This document shows, in pieces, positions 26,227 to 34,742 of a stretch of 64,000 nt of DNA. Each line of letters starts with the position of its first letter. Position 1 is the first letter of the stretch. The position numbers and the translations under genes were made by a program. The stretch is taken from positions 248,001-312,000 of the forward strand of contig JBJKYL010000017.1 of NCBI GenBank assembly GCA_045561055.1, in the 5' to 3' direction. The notes under the pieces are model-generated. The model saw only the letters and a list, made by a program, of their open reading frames with translations, had not been told where the DNA came from and did no database searches. The stretch is from SMWC01 sp045561055 (GTDB lineage: Bacteria > Pseudomonadota > Gammaproteobacteria > Steroidobacterales > Rariloculaceae).

Positions 26227-26298
26227 TCAATTCACACGCCCGCACTTGCATATGTTAAGCAGTATGGAAAGGCGCAGTACGAGGCGGCTCTGTTTCAT
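26227..26298 (-). CDS. Leader peptide of the ilvC-leu operon
   Basis: A 23-residue frame starting MKQSRLVLRLSILLNI. Residues 6-16 include five leucines, two isoleucines and one valine, eight of eleven. Codons 19-20 (TGCGGG, 26244-26239) copy the 3' arm of the terminator and can pair with its 5' arm (CCCGCA, 26206-26201). A ribosome stalled for lack of charged branched-chain tRNAs would leave that antiterminator free. The ribosome-binding site before the ATG is weak (CTGAG). Too short for ordinary gene finding. Confidence 0.75.
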   Translation of the reverse strand: MKQSRLVLRLSILLNICKCGRVN

Positions 26299-26325
26299 CT
26301 CAGTCAGTCATATTGTTAGCAGTAC

Positions 26326-26354
26326 ATGATCTACAAAACCTCAAGTAATGTCAA
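26326..26354 (-). promoter_or_regulatory. Sigma70-type promoter of the ilvC-leuA-ilvE-leuCDB operon
   Basis: On the minus strand a perfect -35 TTGACA (26354-26349), a 17-base spacer, and GATCAT (26331-26326; four of six consensus positions). Transcription would start about 20 bases before the leader peptide ATG. Confidence 0.55.
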
Positions 26355-26824
26355 CGGTTTAGGCGATATGTTAGAAATAAATTTAAGTATGGTATGTAAA
26401 TTTTATATTTAATAGTCCTCAAATATGGCATTTCACTTATATATCAAGGCTGTTTTAATGAAACATGTGTAGGATAGGCAACAGAAAGAACAGTATATAA
26501 TGGGGTTTAGCGGATCATTTTAGTCTATCATTAGCTAGCTCTAGCAGGATTAATGACTTTACGTTATTCTCTCGCGCGAATTATGAAAGGTCTAAGTAAT
26601 GGGAGCTTCTTTAAGTCAGCTACATTAGTAAAAACAGAAAATTTTAGGTTGAAATAAGACGCTGCCGTGAGACAACTTCAAGACGGGAAGCATGACATGC
26701 GGTCGAAAGAGTTCTCAATCGGTGTCAGAACCGTTAGCTTGTGTTGTTTTGGTCCCGTTTTTATCAGTATTGCTAGAAAGTCCAATTTTTATTTTTTAAA
26801 AGTTAATTAGGTTTAGGAGTCGGC
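26355..26824. other. Long AT-rich divergent spacer
   Basis: About 470 bases between the ilvC promoter and the DUF3450 gene. I see no conserved gene. Two overlapping frames of 35-37 codons near 26690-26810 have no family resemblance. A possible plus-strand promoter is TTGTGT (26739-26744), 17 bases, TATCAG (26762-26767), in the right place to drive the TonB-type operon; the match is poor. TAGCTAGCTCTAGC near 26531 is a small inverted repeat. Confidence 0.35.
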
Positions 26825-27595
26825 ATGAGCTGGAAACGTAACGGAGTGCTTCTGATTAGCGCCCTCGGTGCAATTTTTATATCTAAAATGGCAGCGAGCC
26901 AGGCCGTTGATCAGATAGTAGCTGCTGAGGAGCGCCGCATTCAGCAGGCACAAGAGTCTCAGGATGTGATCGATGGAATCGTCGATGAGACGCGGTCTAC
27001 CACAGAAGAATACCGTGGAGTAATGAAGGAAGTAGACGGATTGATCGTCTATAACACGTTGCTTGACAGACAAATAGAGGACCAGGAATTGGAGCTCAGC
27101 CAATTGCGAACCTCTATTGATAGTGTCACCGTTATAGAGCGGCAGATCTTGCCTTTATTGACTAGAATGATTGAGGGCCTTGAGCGTTTCGTTGGTCTTG
27201 ATGTTCCATTCTTGGCTGCGGAGAGAAGCGAGCGTGTCATAGGACTTCGCGACTTGCTTGGTAGGGCCGACGTTACTTCGGCGGAAAAATTCCGCGTCGT
27301 GATGGAAGCCTGGCAGATTGAGAACGACTACGGTCGTACTATTTACGCATACACGGGCGAAATAGACATTGATGGAACCAATCGCGAAGTCGATTTTTTG
27401 CAGATCGGTCGTGTTTCCTTTATTTACCAAACACCCGATGGATTGAACCAGGGCGTTTGGGATCAGTCGAGTCGTAGCTGGGTGTCGCTAGGCAGTGAAT
27501 ACCGTAATTCTATTCGTCAGGGACTTCGGCTCGCGCGTAACCAAGTTGGTCCCTCGTTACTGCTATTGCCGATCGCTGCGCCGGAGGAAGGATAA
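26825..27595 (+). CDS. DUF3450 periplasmic protein of a TonB2-like system
   Basis: A 256-residue protein with a signal peptide (to about residue 26, ASQA) followed by a long charged coiled coil (residues 30-115) and a compact C-terminal part with WQIENDYGRTIYAYTGEI and LQIGRVSFIYQTPDG. This is the DUF3450 pattern. These proteins occur as first gene of operons with doubled ExbB and ExbD; their precise role is unproven, presumably periplasmic support of the energy complex. Its stop overlaps the next start (TAATG). Confidence 0.88.
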   Translation: MSWKRNGVLLISALGAIFISKMAASQAVDQIVAAEERRIQQAQESQDVIDGIVDETRSTTEEYRGVMKEVDGLIVYNTLLDRQIEDQELELSQLRTSIDSVTVIERQILPLLTRMIEGLERFVGLDVPFLAAERSERVIGLRDLLGRADVTSAEKFRVVMEAWQIENDYGRTIYAYTGEIDIDGTNREVDFLQIGRVSFIYQTPDGLNQGVWDQSSRSWVSLGSEYRNSIRQGLRLARNQVGPSLLLLPIAAPEEG

Positions 27596-28974
27596 TGCAA
27601 ACTCATAGGATATTGCCGATTATAGCGGTGGCATCGCTAATCATAGCGGGTCCTGTCACGGCCCAGGATGACGGACTTAACCTCGATCAACTATTACAAT
27701 TCGTTGCCGAGGGCAGTGCCAACGACAATGCGGCAGAAGCCGAACGTCTGGCGCGTTTCGAAGCAGCGCAGGACCAACAGGAGCAATTGCTCCAAGATGG
27801 TCGTGACCAACAAGCAGCTGAAGAAGCACGCAGTGAACGCCTGGAAACGACATTTGAGGAAAATGAACTTTTAATCGCGGACGTTACCGCTCAGCTGGAT
27901 GCTCGTTTAGGGTCGTTGAGAGAGCTTTTTGGCGTTTTACAGCAAGTTGCCGGTGATGCGAGAGCGCAGTTTGAAAACTCGTTCACTAATGTTGAGTATC
28001 CCGACCGTGCAACGTTTCTTACTGATCTCGCGGCTAAGATGGGCTCGAGTAGTCAGCTCGCCTCCATTGAAGAAATCGAACAGCTTTGGTTTGAGTTACA
28101 GCGTGAAGCCACGGAGCAGGGCAAGGTTAAGCGCATATCTGACTACCGTGTCATAACTGCGAACGGCGAGGAGAGTTTTGAAGATGTTATCCGAATTGGC
28201 ACCTTTAACGTTGTTGCCGATGGTCGCTATCTAAGTCATAACCCCGATACAAACACGTTGTCGGAGCTTCAGCGTCAGCCGGAAGGTGGTCGATTTGTAG
28301 GCAGCACTGCTGATCTTATAGGCGCGACTCCGGGGAGTGGTGTCGTACGCTTTGGGCTTGATCCCACTAGCGGCGTTATTCTTTCGGCCTTGGTGGAAAC
28401 TCCGAATTTGATGGAACGAATTGGGCAAGGCGGAATTGTGGGCTACGTGATCATCAGCCTTGGCATTCTCGGCGTCCTGCTTTCCCTAGAAAGGCTAATT
28501 AGCTTGACTCTCGCTGGTAGAAAGGTGAAGGCTCAGTTAACAAGCGAGACTCTGTCAGATAAGAACGCGCTCGGACGCGTTTTGCTTGTCTATGAAAACA
28601 ATCGTCAAGCGGACACTGAAACGCTGGAACTTAAACTTGGTGAGGCGATACTTAAAGAAACGCCCTCATTACAGCGTGGTATCTTATTCATAAAAGTGAT
28701 TTCGGTCGTTGCGCCTCTGATGGGACTGCTTGGAACTGTTACAGGAATGATTAACACTTTTCAGGCGATTACGCTGTTTGGTACCGGTGATCCAAAGACT
28801 ATGGCTGGTGGTATCTCGCAGGCCCTTGTGACGACAGTTCTGGGTCTCACGGTCGCAATTCCAACCGTTCTTTTGCACACGATTGTTAGTGGTCGTAGCA
28901 AGACGATTACGCAGATACTCCAGGAACAGAGCGCGGGCATCGTAGCGAATCAATCTGAGAAAAGTGCGGTCTAA
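27595..28974 (+). CDS. Long MotA/TolQ/ExbB-family protein with periplasmic coiled coil (TtpC-like)
   Basis: A 459-residue ExbB-family proton channel subunit. Residues 1-23 form a signal peptide (GPVTAQ), then ~250 mostly periplasmic residues with a coiled coil at 30-130, then the ExbB core: a membrane helix GIVGYVIISLGILGVLLSLE (~285), and two later helices VVAPLMGLLGTVTGMINTF and ALVTTVLGLTVAIPTVLLH. GLLGTVTGMI is the ExbB/TolQ channel signature. The enlarged N-terminus corresponds to TtpC of Vibrio TonB2 systems. Coupled to DUF3450 upstream. Confidence 0.9.
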   Translation: MQTHRILPIIAVASLIIAGPVTAQDDGLNLDQLLQFVAEGSANDNAAEAERLARFEAAQDQQEQLLQDGRDQQAAEEARSERLETTFEENELLIADVTAQLDARLGSLRELFGVLQQVAGDARAQFENSFTNVEYPDRATFLTDLAAKMGSSSQLASIEEIEQLWFELQREATEQGKVKRISDYRVITANGEESFEDVIRIGTFNVVADGRYLSHNPDTNTLSELQRQPEGGRFVGSTADLIGATPGSGVVRFGLDPTSGVILSALVETPNLMERIGQGGIVGYVIISLGILGVLLSLERLISLTLAGRKVKAQLTSETLSDKNALGRVLLVYENNRQADTETLELKLGEAILKETPSLQRGILFIKVISVVAPLMGLLGTVTGMINTFQAITLFGTGDPKTMAGGISQALVTTVLGLTVAIPTVLLHTIVSGRSKTITQILQEQSAGIVANQSEKSAV

Positions 28975-29048
28975 CTGAATAAGGAATAAGGCCTGCCCTT
29001 CCTGGTAAGGCCACACCTCTGGAAAGTTGCTGGTCGGAGAATTAACTA

Positions 29049-29576
29049 ATGCAATTTTTGATTGATGCCTACGAAGCTATTCGTGATTTTCTCGAACTGG
29101 GAGGTCCAGTCTTGGAAATAATCGGCATCAATATTTTTGTGTTGTGGATTTTAATTCTTGAGCGGTTGATTTATTTCCGTACCGGTCTTAAAAGCTTGAT
29201 TCGGGAATCAATTGAAGATTGGGAAAATCGGGTGGAGCGTAAATCCTGGCAAGCGCATCAGATACGAGACGGCATCGTATCTCGAGTTAAGATGGCTGCT
29301 GATAGCAATCTGCCGATGATTCAAACACTAGTTGCGCTGTGCCCGCTTCTCGGGCTTATGGGGACTGTGACGGGTATGATTTCGGTATTCGAGGTCATGG
29401 CAATATCAGGAACTAGCAATGCAAGGGCCATGGCGGCCGGCGTGTCCCGCGCCACGGTGCCGACAATGGCTGGGATGGTCGGCGCGCTTTCTGGTGTTTT
29501 TCTAGTCACGATTCTGACACGGACAGCTAAGCGCAATACAAATCGGCTCGAGGATGGAATGACGATGGACCACTAG
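29049..29576 (+). CDS. Short MotA/TolQ/ExbB-family proton channel protein
   Basis: A 175-residue ExbB-type protein without the periplasmic extension. Helix 1 is VLEIIGINIFVLWILILERLIYF near residue 25; helices 2-3 carry PLLGLMGTVTGMISVFEVM and AGVSRATVPTMAGMVGALSGVFL, the channel motif shared with its long neighbour. It probably joins the long ExbB or forms its own pentamer with ExbD. A good GGAG ribosome-binding site precedes it. Confidence 0.92.
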   Translation: MQFLIDAYEAIRDFLELGGPVLEIIGINIFVLWILILERLIYFRTGLKSLIRESIEDWENRVERKSWQAHQIRDGIVSRVKMAADSNLPMIQTLVALCPLLGLMGTVTGMISVFEVMAISGTSNARAMAAGVSRATVPTMAGMVGALSGVFLVTILTRTAKRNTNRLEDGMTMDH

Positions 29577-29632
29577 CAAGGTCCAGTGCGTCAGGTGCGC
29601 TATCCACTTGGGGCTGTGGAAAGGAGAACCGC

Positions 29633-30043
29633 TTGAGAAAGCACATAGCTAATATAAAAACCGAAGACGACGAAAACGAGATCAATCTCACGCCTATGTT
29701 GGATGTGGTATTTATCATGCTGATCTTCTTTATTGTTACGGCAACATTTATTCGTGAGACCGGTATCGACGTTAATCGGCCCGAGCAGGACCAGCCTCAG
29801 GTGGTCCAGGAAGAGGGTGCTATTTTGGTTATCATCGACTCTACTGATGATATTTGGATAGATAATAGGATTGTTGATCTCCGAGCCGTTAGAGCTAATG
29901 TTGAGCGGCTCCATGCAGAAGACCCCGAAAGACCGGTTGTCATTCAGGCGGCAAGAGCCTCTAGCGCGGAAACGCTTGTCGGCATAATGGATGCTGCACG
30001 ACAAGCGAACGTTTTTAATATCTCGATCGCGTCGGAACAGTAG
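29633..30043 (+). CDS. ExbD/TolR-family protein, copy 1
   Basis: A 136-residue ExbD/TolR protein with a TTG start six bases after AAGGAG. The cytoplasmic tail is acidic (TEDDENEINLTPMLDVVFIMLIFFIV): the aspartate in PMLDVVFIMLIFF is the proton-carrying residue of the single membrane helix. The periplasmic domain follows. A second, closely similar copy comes next, so the system has two ExbD subunits. Confidence 0.92.
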   Translation: MRKHIANIKTEDDENEINLTPMLDVVFIMLIFFIVTATFIRETGIDVNRPEQDQPQVVQEEGAILVIIDSTDDIWIDNRIVDLRAVRANVERLHAEDPERPVVIQAARASSAETLVGIMDAARQANVFNISIASEQ

Positions 30044-30069
30044 CCTGGAATTTGGAAAGGACTTAAATA

Positions 30070-30480
30070 ATGAGAGAATCCGTAGCCGAACAACTAAACC
30101 AAGACGAAGAAGCAGAGATCAATCTCACACCGATGCTGGATGTGGTGTTCATTATGCTGATTTTTTTCATCGTAACGGCTGTTTTTGTTAAGGATCCTGG
30201 TGTTGAAATTTCCCGCCCAACGGCGACGACTGCCTTTGTTCCAGAAAAAGGTAGCATCTTTATAGCTGTGACCGCTCAGAATGAAATTTGGGTAGATAAG
30301 CGCAGTGTTGGCTCGGAGGGGGTCCGCGCTGCAATTGAGAGGCTTCACACGGAAAACCCGGAAGGAGGAGTCGTTATTCAAGCGGATAGTGCCGCTGCTA
30401 ACGAGTTTGTCATAAACGTAATGGATGCGGCGAAGGCGGCAGGTATTAATGACGTTACAATAGCCGCGGCGGTACCATAA
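30070..30480 (+). CDS. ExbD/TolR-family protein, copy 2
   Basis: A 136-residue paralogue of the preceding ExbD with the same NLTPMLDVVFIMLIFFIVTA membrane segment and equal length. The periplasmic halves differ more (QNEIWVDKRSVGSEGV here). A heteromeric ExbD dimer, or one ExbD per ExbB, would explain the doubling; this is inference. ATG follows GGAAAGGA. Confidence 0.92.
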   Translation: MRESVAEQLNQDEEAEINLTPMLDVVFIMLIFFIVTAVFVKDPGVEISRPTATTAFVPEKGSIFIAVTAQNEIWVDKRSVGSEGVRAAIERLHTENPEGGVVIQADSAAANEFVINVMDAAKAAGINDVTIAAAVP

Positions 30481-30591
30481 GTCAGCCCTCGACGGCTGCC
30501 GTGTTCGTGGTAGAATCGATTTGTTGTATCTGCTTCGGTCTTTAGTCATTGAGCCGCGAGCAGGTTGAAATTTAGTCATCGGGGAGAGTTC

Positions 30592-31191
30592 ATGATTGCT
30601 CGGTACGCTACTTCCATAGGCCTAGGAACCGCAGTTACCTTTGGGCTGCTATTTATTATGCAGCTCCTGATCGCCACGGGACGTGGAGCATTAACTGAAG
30701 CTAGTACCTTTCGCGTAATTGATTTCGTGCGTGTCGAACGTAACGAAATTATTGAAACAAAAAAGGACAAGCCCGAGAAGCCACCGGAGCCCGAAACACC
30801 GCCGGAGATGCCGTCTCCGAGTAGCGCAGACAACTTCGATAATTCCATGGCGGTATCTATGTCAGCCCCATCGATCGACGCTGGTATTAGTGTGGGCGGT
30901 ATCGGCTTTGGCGTAAGTGATGGGGAATATCTTCCCATCGTGAAGGTTGCCCCGGTTTACCCATCGCGTGCTTTATCAAGAGGGCTGGAAGGTTACGTCA
31001 TTGTTGAGTTCACAGTTACGACGAATGGCTCGGTTCGTGATGTAAGTGTCGTCGAATCCACTAGTACGTTGTTCGAGCGCGCCGCTAGCGAAGCTGCGCT
31101 GAAGTTCAAATACAAGCCGAGAGTTATCGATGGCCAACCTGTCGAAGTCCCAGGCGTTCGAAACAAAATCACCTTTGAAATAGCTAATTAG
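30592..31191 (+). CDS. TonB-family energy transducer
   Basis: A 199-residue TonB protein: one N-terminal membrane helix (ATSIGLGTAVTFGLLFIMQLLIA), a proline- and charge-rich spacer (DKPEKPPEPETPPEMPSP), a glycine-rich stretch, and the C-terminal TonB domain (VAPVYPSRALSRGLEGYVIVEF, SSxxFERAASEAALKFKYKP). It would contact outer-membrane receptors. The ATG at 30592 follows GGGGAGAG; an upstream TTG in frame is unlikely. Length is typical of TonB2-type proteins rather than the longer TonB1. Confidence 0.92.
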   Translation: MIARYATSIGLGTAVTFGLLFIMQLLIATGRGALTEASTFRVIDFVRVERNEIIETKKDKPEKPPEPETPPEMPSPSSADNFDNSMAVSMSAPSIDAGISVGGIGFGVSDGEYLPIVKVAPVYPSRALSRGLEGYVIVEFTVTTNGSVRDVSVVESTSTLFERAASEAALKFKYKPRVIDGQPVEVPGVRNKITFEIAN

Positions 31192-31207
31192 CTCGAGGAG
31201 TAGCTGA

Positions 31208-32509
31208 ATGCAGGCCGGACGTCAATTTTTTCCCGCCGTGGCTGCTGTTTTGTTGGGCGGTCTCTTTTTGGATGCTTCGTTGAGTCATGCACAAGGCACT
31301 GGTGATGGTTCTGCTAATCAGCAGCCGACTCGTAAAACGCCGGCTATGCGAGAACGTGTCTACTCGCGCCTCGCGGAAGCACAAGAATGTTCCGAGATGG
31401 ACGATATGGAATGTGCTCAAGAAAAGCTCGAGGAGGTTCGTGAGATGCGTGGCCTCAACAGTTACGAAATTGCGCAGATGTGGAACTTTTACGCATTCAT
31501 CGCTTTTGGCCAAGACAATTACCCCGATGCGATAAATGCCTACGAGATGGTTTTAACTCAACCAGACCTTCCGATCGGGATGGAAACCACTACACGGTTT
31601 ACCCTTTGCCAGCTTTATTTTCAGCAAGAACGCTATCAGGATTCGCTTGACATGCTAGCAACCTGGTTTCAGGTTGCCGAAACTCCTGGGCCTGAGCCAC
31701 ACATACTACGCGCTCAGATTTACTATCAACTCGAACAGTACCGTGACGGGATAGAACCTGTCCTGGATGCGATAGAAGTCGCTCAAATACAGAATAAGGA
31801 ACTTCAGGAAAACTGGTATCGATTGCTGAATGTCTTTTATTACGAATTAGAGGACTATCCGAACGTTATCAACGTGCTTAGAACTATTATTGATACGTGG
31901 CCGAAACGTGAATATTTCATCCAATTATCAGCGATGTATGGTCAGGAAGGTAACGATCTCGGACAAATCGCACTTTACGAGCTAGCCTACGACGTTGGCT
32001 GGTTAGAGCGTAGTAACGAATTCGTGCAAATGGCCCAGCTACTACTTGGTGCGGATATCCCGGTCAAGGCGGCATTAATCATGGAGAAAGGACTCGATGG
32101 CGGAGTGATCGAGTCGAATATGAATAATTGGAGAGTGCTAGCTCAGGCCTGGCAACTCGCACAGGAAGACGAGAAGGCTATTCCGGCGATGATTCAAGCT
32201 GCCAGTCTTTCCGAAGATGGTGAGCTAGATCTGCGCCTCGCCCAGTCTTATCAGAATCTCGCTCAATGGGAGAATTGCATTGAGTCTGCGCGGGATGGTT
32301 TGCAGAAAGGTGATCTGCGTCGGGCAGACCAAGGTAATATGATTCTGGGTGCGTGCCTGTTTGAGGTTGATGAATTTTCGGCTGCACGTAATGCGTTTGA
32401 AGAAGCTGAAGAGGATACTCGCAGTCGTACCGCTGCTCGAAGTTGGATTCAGTACGTGAATGCTGAAGAAAGCAGAGAGCAGCAATTGCAAGCTGCTTTG
32501 AGTCGTTAA
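31208..32509 (+). CDS. Periplasmic tetratricopeptide-repeat protein of the TonB2-like operon
   Basis: A 433-residue protein with a signal peptide (to about residue 27, SLSHAQ) and many helical TPR-like repeats, for example YEIAQMWNFYAFIAFGQDNYPDAINAYEMVL and RFTLCQLYFQQERYQDSLDML. TPR proteins close TonB2-type operons in Vibrio and Shewanella relatives, where they are needed for transport with some receptors; the exact contact is unknown to me. Seventeen bases after tonB. Its stop is nine bases before the sulfurtransferase. Confidence 0.88.
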   Translation: MQAGRQFFPAVAAVLLGGLFLDASLSHAQGTGDGSANQQPTRKTPAMRERVYSRLAEAQECSEMDDMECAQEKLEEVREMRGLNSYEIAQMWNFYAFIAFGQDNYPDAINAYEMVLTQPDLPIGMETTTRFTLCQLYFQQERYQDSLDMLATWFQVAETPGPEPHILRAQIYYQLEQYRDGIEPVLDAIEVAQIQNKELQENWYRLLNVFYYELEDYPNVINVLRTIIDTWPKREYFIQLSAMYGQEGNDLGQIALYELAYDVGWLERSNEFVQMAQLLLGADIPVKAALIMEKGLDGGVIESNMNNWRVLAQAWQLAQEDEKAIPAMIQAASLSEDGELDLRLAQSYQNLAQWENCIESARDGLQKGDLRRADQGNMILGACLFEVDEFSAARNAFEEAEEDTRSRTAARSWIQYVNAEESREQQLQAALSR

Positions 32510-32517
32510 ACGTAGCC

Positions 32518-33363
32518 CTGGCTCCACTCACTAGTCCTACAACAGTTGCTAACCATCTCGGCGAACCGGGATGGGTTCTGGTCGATTGTAGATTCGATTT
32601 AAGGGATCCTAATTTAGGTTTCAAGGCCTATCAGGAAGGTCACATTCCTGGCGCGCGCTACGCTCACCTTGATACGGACCTTTCCGGAGAAATCGGTGTT
32701 CGAGACGGACGGCACCCATTACCGGATACCCTACACATTGCGCAGACTCTTTCTAATTGGGGAATTGATAATTCCTCTAATGTAATTGCTTACGATGACG
32801 TGTCAGGTGCGATCGCAGCGCGGTTATGGTGGTTGCTCCGATGGCTAGGTCATCAGTCGGTTTCGATTTTGGATGGTGGTCTAGACGCTTGGCTAGCGGA
32901 TAGACGGGAGGTTGAGTCAGGGCTCCCAACATGGGGCAGCGCAGAATTCACGGCAGCTCCACCTCGTAATCACTGGGTCGTAGGCAGTGGAGAGTTAGTA
33001 GAACTGATGCATTCCGGAGCGTTATTGCTCGATGCACGCAGTGATGATAGATTTCGTGGGATTTTAGAGCCACTAGACCCAGTAGCTGGACATATTCCCA
33101 ACGCTCGTAATTTGCCATTTTCTTCGCTTATTGGGCCAAATAAAACCTTACTACCGGTTCAGCAATTGAACGAGCGCTTTAATTCAGTACTGGATGGCCG
33201 GGAAGGGGCAGAAGTTATTGCGATGTGTGGTTCGGGAGTTACTGCCTGTCACCTACTTCTTGCAATGAACGTAGCCGGTTTGGGTGATGGGAGGCTATAC
33301 GCTGGTTCTTGGAGCCAGTGGATTCGTGATGGCAATCGTGAAATTGTGACTGGGCCTGGTTAA
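32518..33363 (+). CDS. Two-domain sulfurtransferase (rhodanese / 3-mercaptopyruvate type), non-canonical start
   Basis: From CTG at 32518 the frame gives 281 residues with two rhodanese domains. Domain 1 reads WVLVDCRFDLRDPNLG, YQEGHIPGARYAHLD and VIAYDDVSGAIAARLWW; domain 2 has LLLDARSDDRF, GHIPNARNLPF and the active-site loop VIAMCGSGVTACHLLLA. Length and layout fit SseA-like enzymes. No ATG, GTG or TTG exists in frame between the stop at 32464 and codon 32800 (GTG), which lies deep in domain 1. The upstream homology therefore needs a CTG start with reinitiation from the TPR gene (stop nine bases earlier), or a sequence error. Confidence 0.85.
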   Translation: MAPLTSPTTVANHLGEPGWVLVDCRFDLRDPNLGFKAYQEGHIPGARYAHLDTDLSGEIGVRDGRHPLPDTLHIAQTLSNWGIDNSSNVIAYDDVSGAIAARLWWLLRWLGHQSVSILDGGLDAWLADRREVESGLPTWGSAEFTAAPPRNHWVVGSGELVELMHSGALLLDARSDDRFRGILEPLDPVAGHIPNARNLPFSSLIGPNKTLLPVQQLNERFNSVLDGREGAEVIAMCGSGVTACHLLLAMNVAGLGDGRLYAGSWSQWIRDGNREIVTGPG

Positions 33364-33874
33364 TAGTAAATAAAAGCGCCCGGGCAGTTGGTGGCAGGCG
33401 TTATCGAATTATTGTGGCCTAATTCTGATGGGGTAAAATATGATATATTACCTGAGATATATTTAATAAATAACTGATAATTAAGTGTTATTGTTAGGGA
33501 TAACTTAATATTCTAATCTAGTGACATAGGGGAACCGATTTTTCCGGAAGATTGCTGGGATGGGGTCTAGAGCAGACAAACAAATGGACTGAGCGGTAAT
33601 ACCATCAGTCTAGCGGTGAGCTAGAAGACAGTTGGAGTTTTGATGGTATAGTCGACGACGCAGGGCTTGAATTTTATATTGTCCTACTGGTAGCGGAGGA
33701 GGATTGGTTACCTATCGGGGCATGAAAGCGCTGAATTCGAAGCGGCAAGAGAAGCTGCTTTAGCTAAACTTTAGCGACCAATGGGACATACCTGATTTTT
33801 ATTAGATAACTCGATCACGAATTAACAATATGCCCAATTTTTTTTCAATAAATCAAACAACGGGGAGTTGCCTC
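33364..33874. other. Gene-poor spacer with possible coding debris
   Basis: About 510 bases, AT-rich in the first half. An imperfect hairpin TTAAGTGTTAT...ATAACTTAA lies at 33481-33508. From ~33628 to 33798 two overlapping frames show protein-like composition (DSWSFDGIVDDAGLEFYIV in one, then GHESAEFEAAREAALAKL in the next frame), each ended by stops. This looks like a frameshifted remnant of a small gene, which I cannot assign. Confidence 0.3.
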
Positions 33875-34468
33875 ATGAATAAGGGAAAGACTTGGCTAAT
33901 GTTGCTAAGTATCTACTGCGGTGCGTTCGCCACTGCTGTTAACGCGGAACCTATCACTTACATCGTAGATTCAAGCCATACCTTTCCATCTTTTGAAGCG
34001 GATCATCAAGGTGGTCTCTCGATATGGAGAGGGAACATTGAACGAACGACAGGTAAAGTAGTGCTAGATAAGGCAGGAGAGAACGGGACCGTAGAAGTCA
34101 CAATGGATATGTCGTCGATCGATTTCGGTCATGCTGGCATGAACGAACATGCGAAAGCTGCCGATATACTGAATGTGGAACAGTTTCCCACCGCAACCTA
34201 TGTCGGTCAACTCGCCCGTTTCGAGAACGGCAATCCGACTGCCGTCGAGGGAACGTTAACGCTACACGGTGTTAGCCGACCGGTAGATCTCACTATCGAA
34301 CGTTTTCGTTGCCAACCCCATTTTAGACATGGGCGGGAGGTTTGTGGGGCCGATGCATCCGCAACATTTAATCGCGACGATTTCGGTATCGACTATGACA
34401 AAGAACACGGATTTTTCATGGCTGTTAATCTGCTTATTTCTATAGAGGCGCAGATACCGGCCGAGTAA
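33875..34468 (+). CDS. YceI-family periplasmic protein
   Basis: A 197-residue exported protein. Signal peptide to about residue 22 (TAVNA-EP), then the YceI lipocalin-like barrel: YIVDSSHTFPSFEADHQGG, GTVEVTMDMSSIDFGHAGMNEHAKAADILNVEQFPTATYVG, GTLTLHGVSRPV and ATFNRDDFGIDYD. Family members bind isoprenoid chains; here the ligand is unknown. Start chosen at ATG 33875, after GGGGAG, because the longer frame adds 15 residues before the signal peptide. No cytochrome b561 partner is adjacent. Confidence 0.9.
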   Translation: MNKGKTWLMLLSIYCGAFATAVNAEPITYIVDSSHTFPSFEADHQGGLSIWRGNIERTTGKVVLDKAGENGTVEVTMDMSSIDFGHAGMNEHAKAADILNVEQFPTATYVGQLARFENGNPTAVEGTLTLHGVSRPVDLTIERFRCQPHFRHGREVCGADASATFNRDDFGIDYDKEHGFFMAVNLLISIEAQIPAE

Positions 34469-34742
34469 TAATGTTTCGGAGCGCCTTATGAAGAGCTTCA
34501 CTCACCACGCTTAAAAGCAGCTCTTATTAATAGTGCCCAGCACGAACTCGCGTAGCCGGTAAGATCCCTTAATTGCTGCGTTCGATCGCTGCTACGGCAT
34601 TCGCTGGCGACAACTCAATGCTAGACCAGCGACGCAAAATCGACGCCTGCGCAACTTTATCGGGCTAAACTAAGTCCGTTTTTTATATCGTTCCAATCTG
34701 ATTCAACGGTATAGCAGCGATCTGCGATCGGAAAAACAGAAA

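Noticed and set aside
29600..30004. Minus-strand ORF of 134 codons over exbD copy 1
   Set aside because: It is the antisense shadow of a gene with a clear family signature and has no signature of its own.
32461..32520. Programmed frameshift fusing the TPR protein to the sulfurtransferase
   Set aside because: The sulfurtransferase frame is open only over the last ~13 codons of the TPR gene and no slippery heptamer with downstream structure is visible there.
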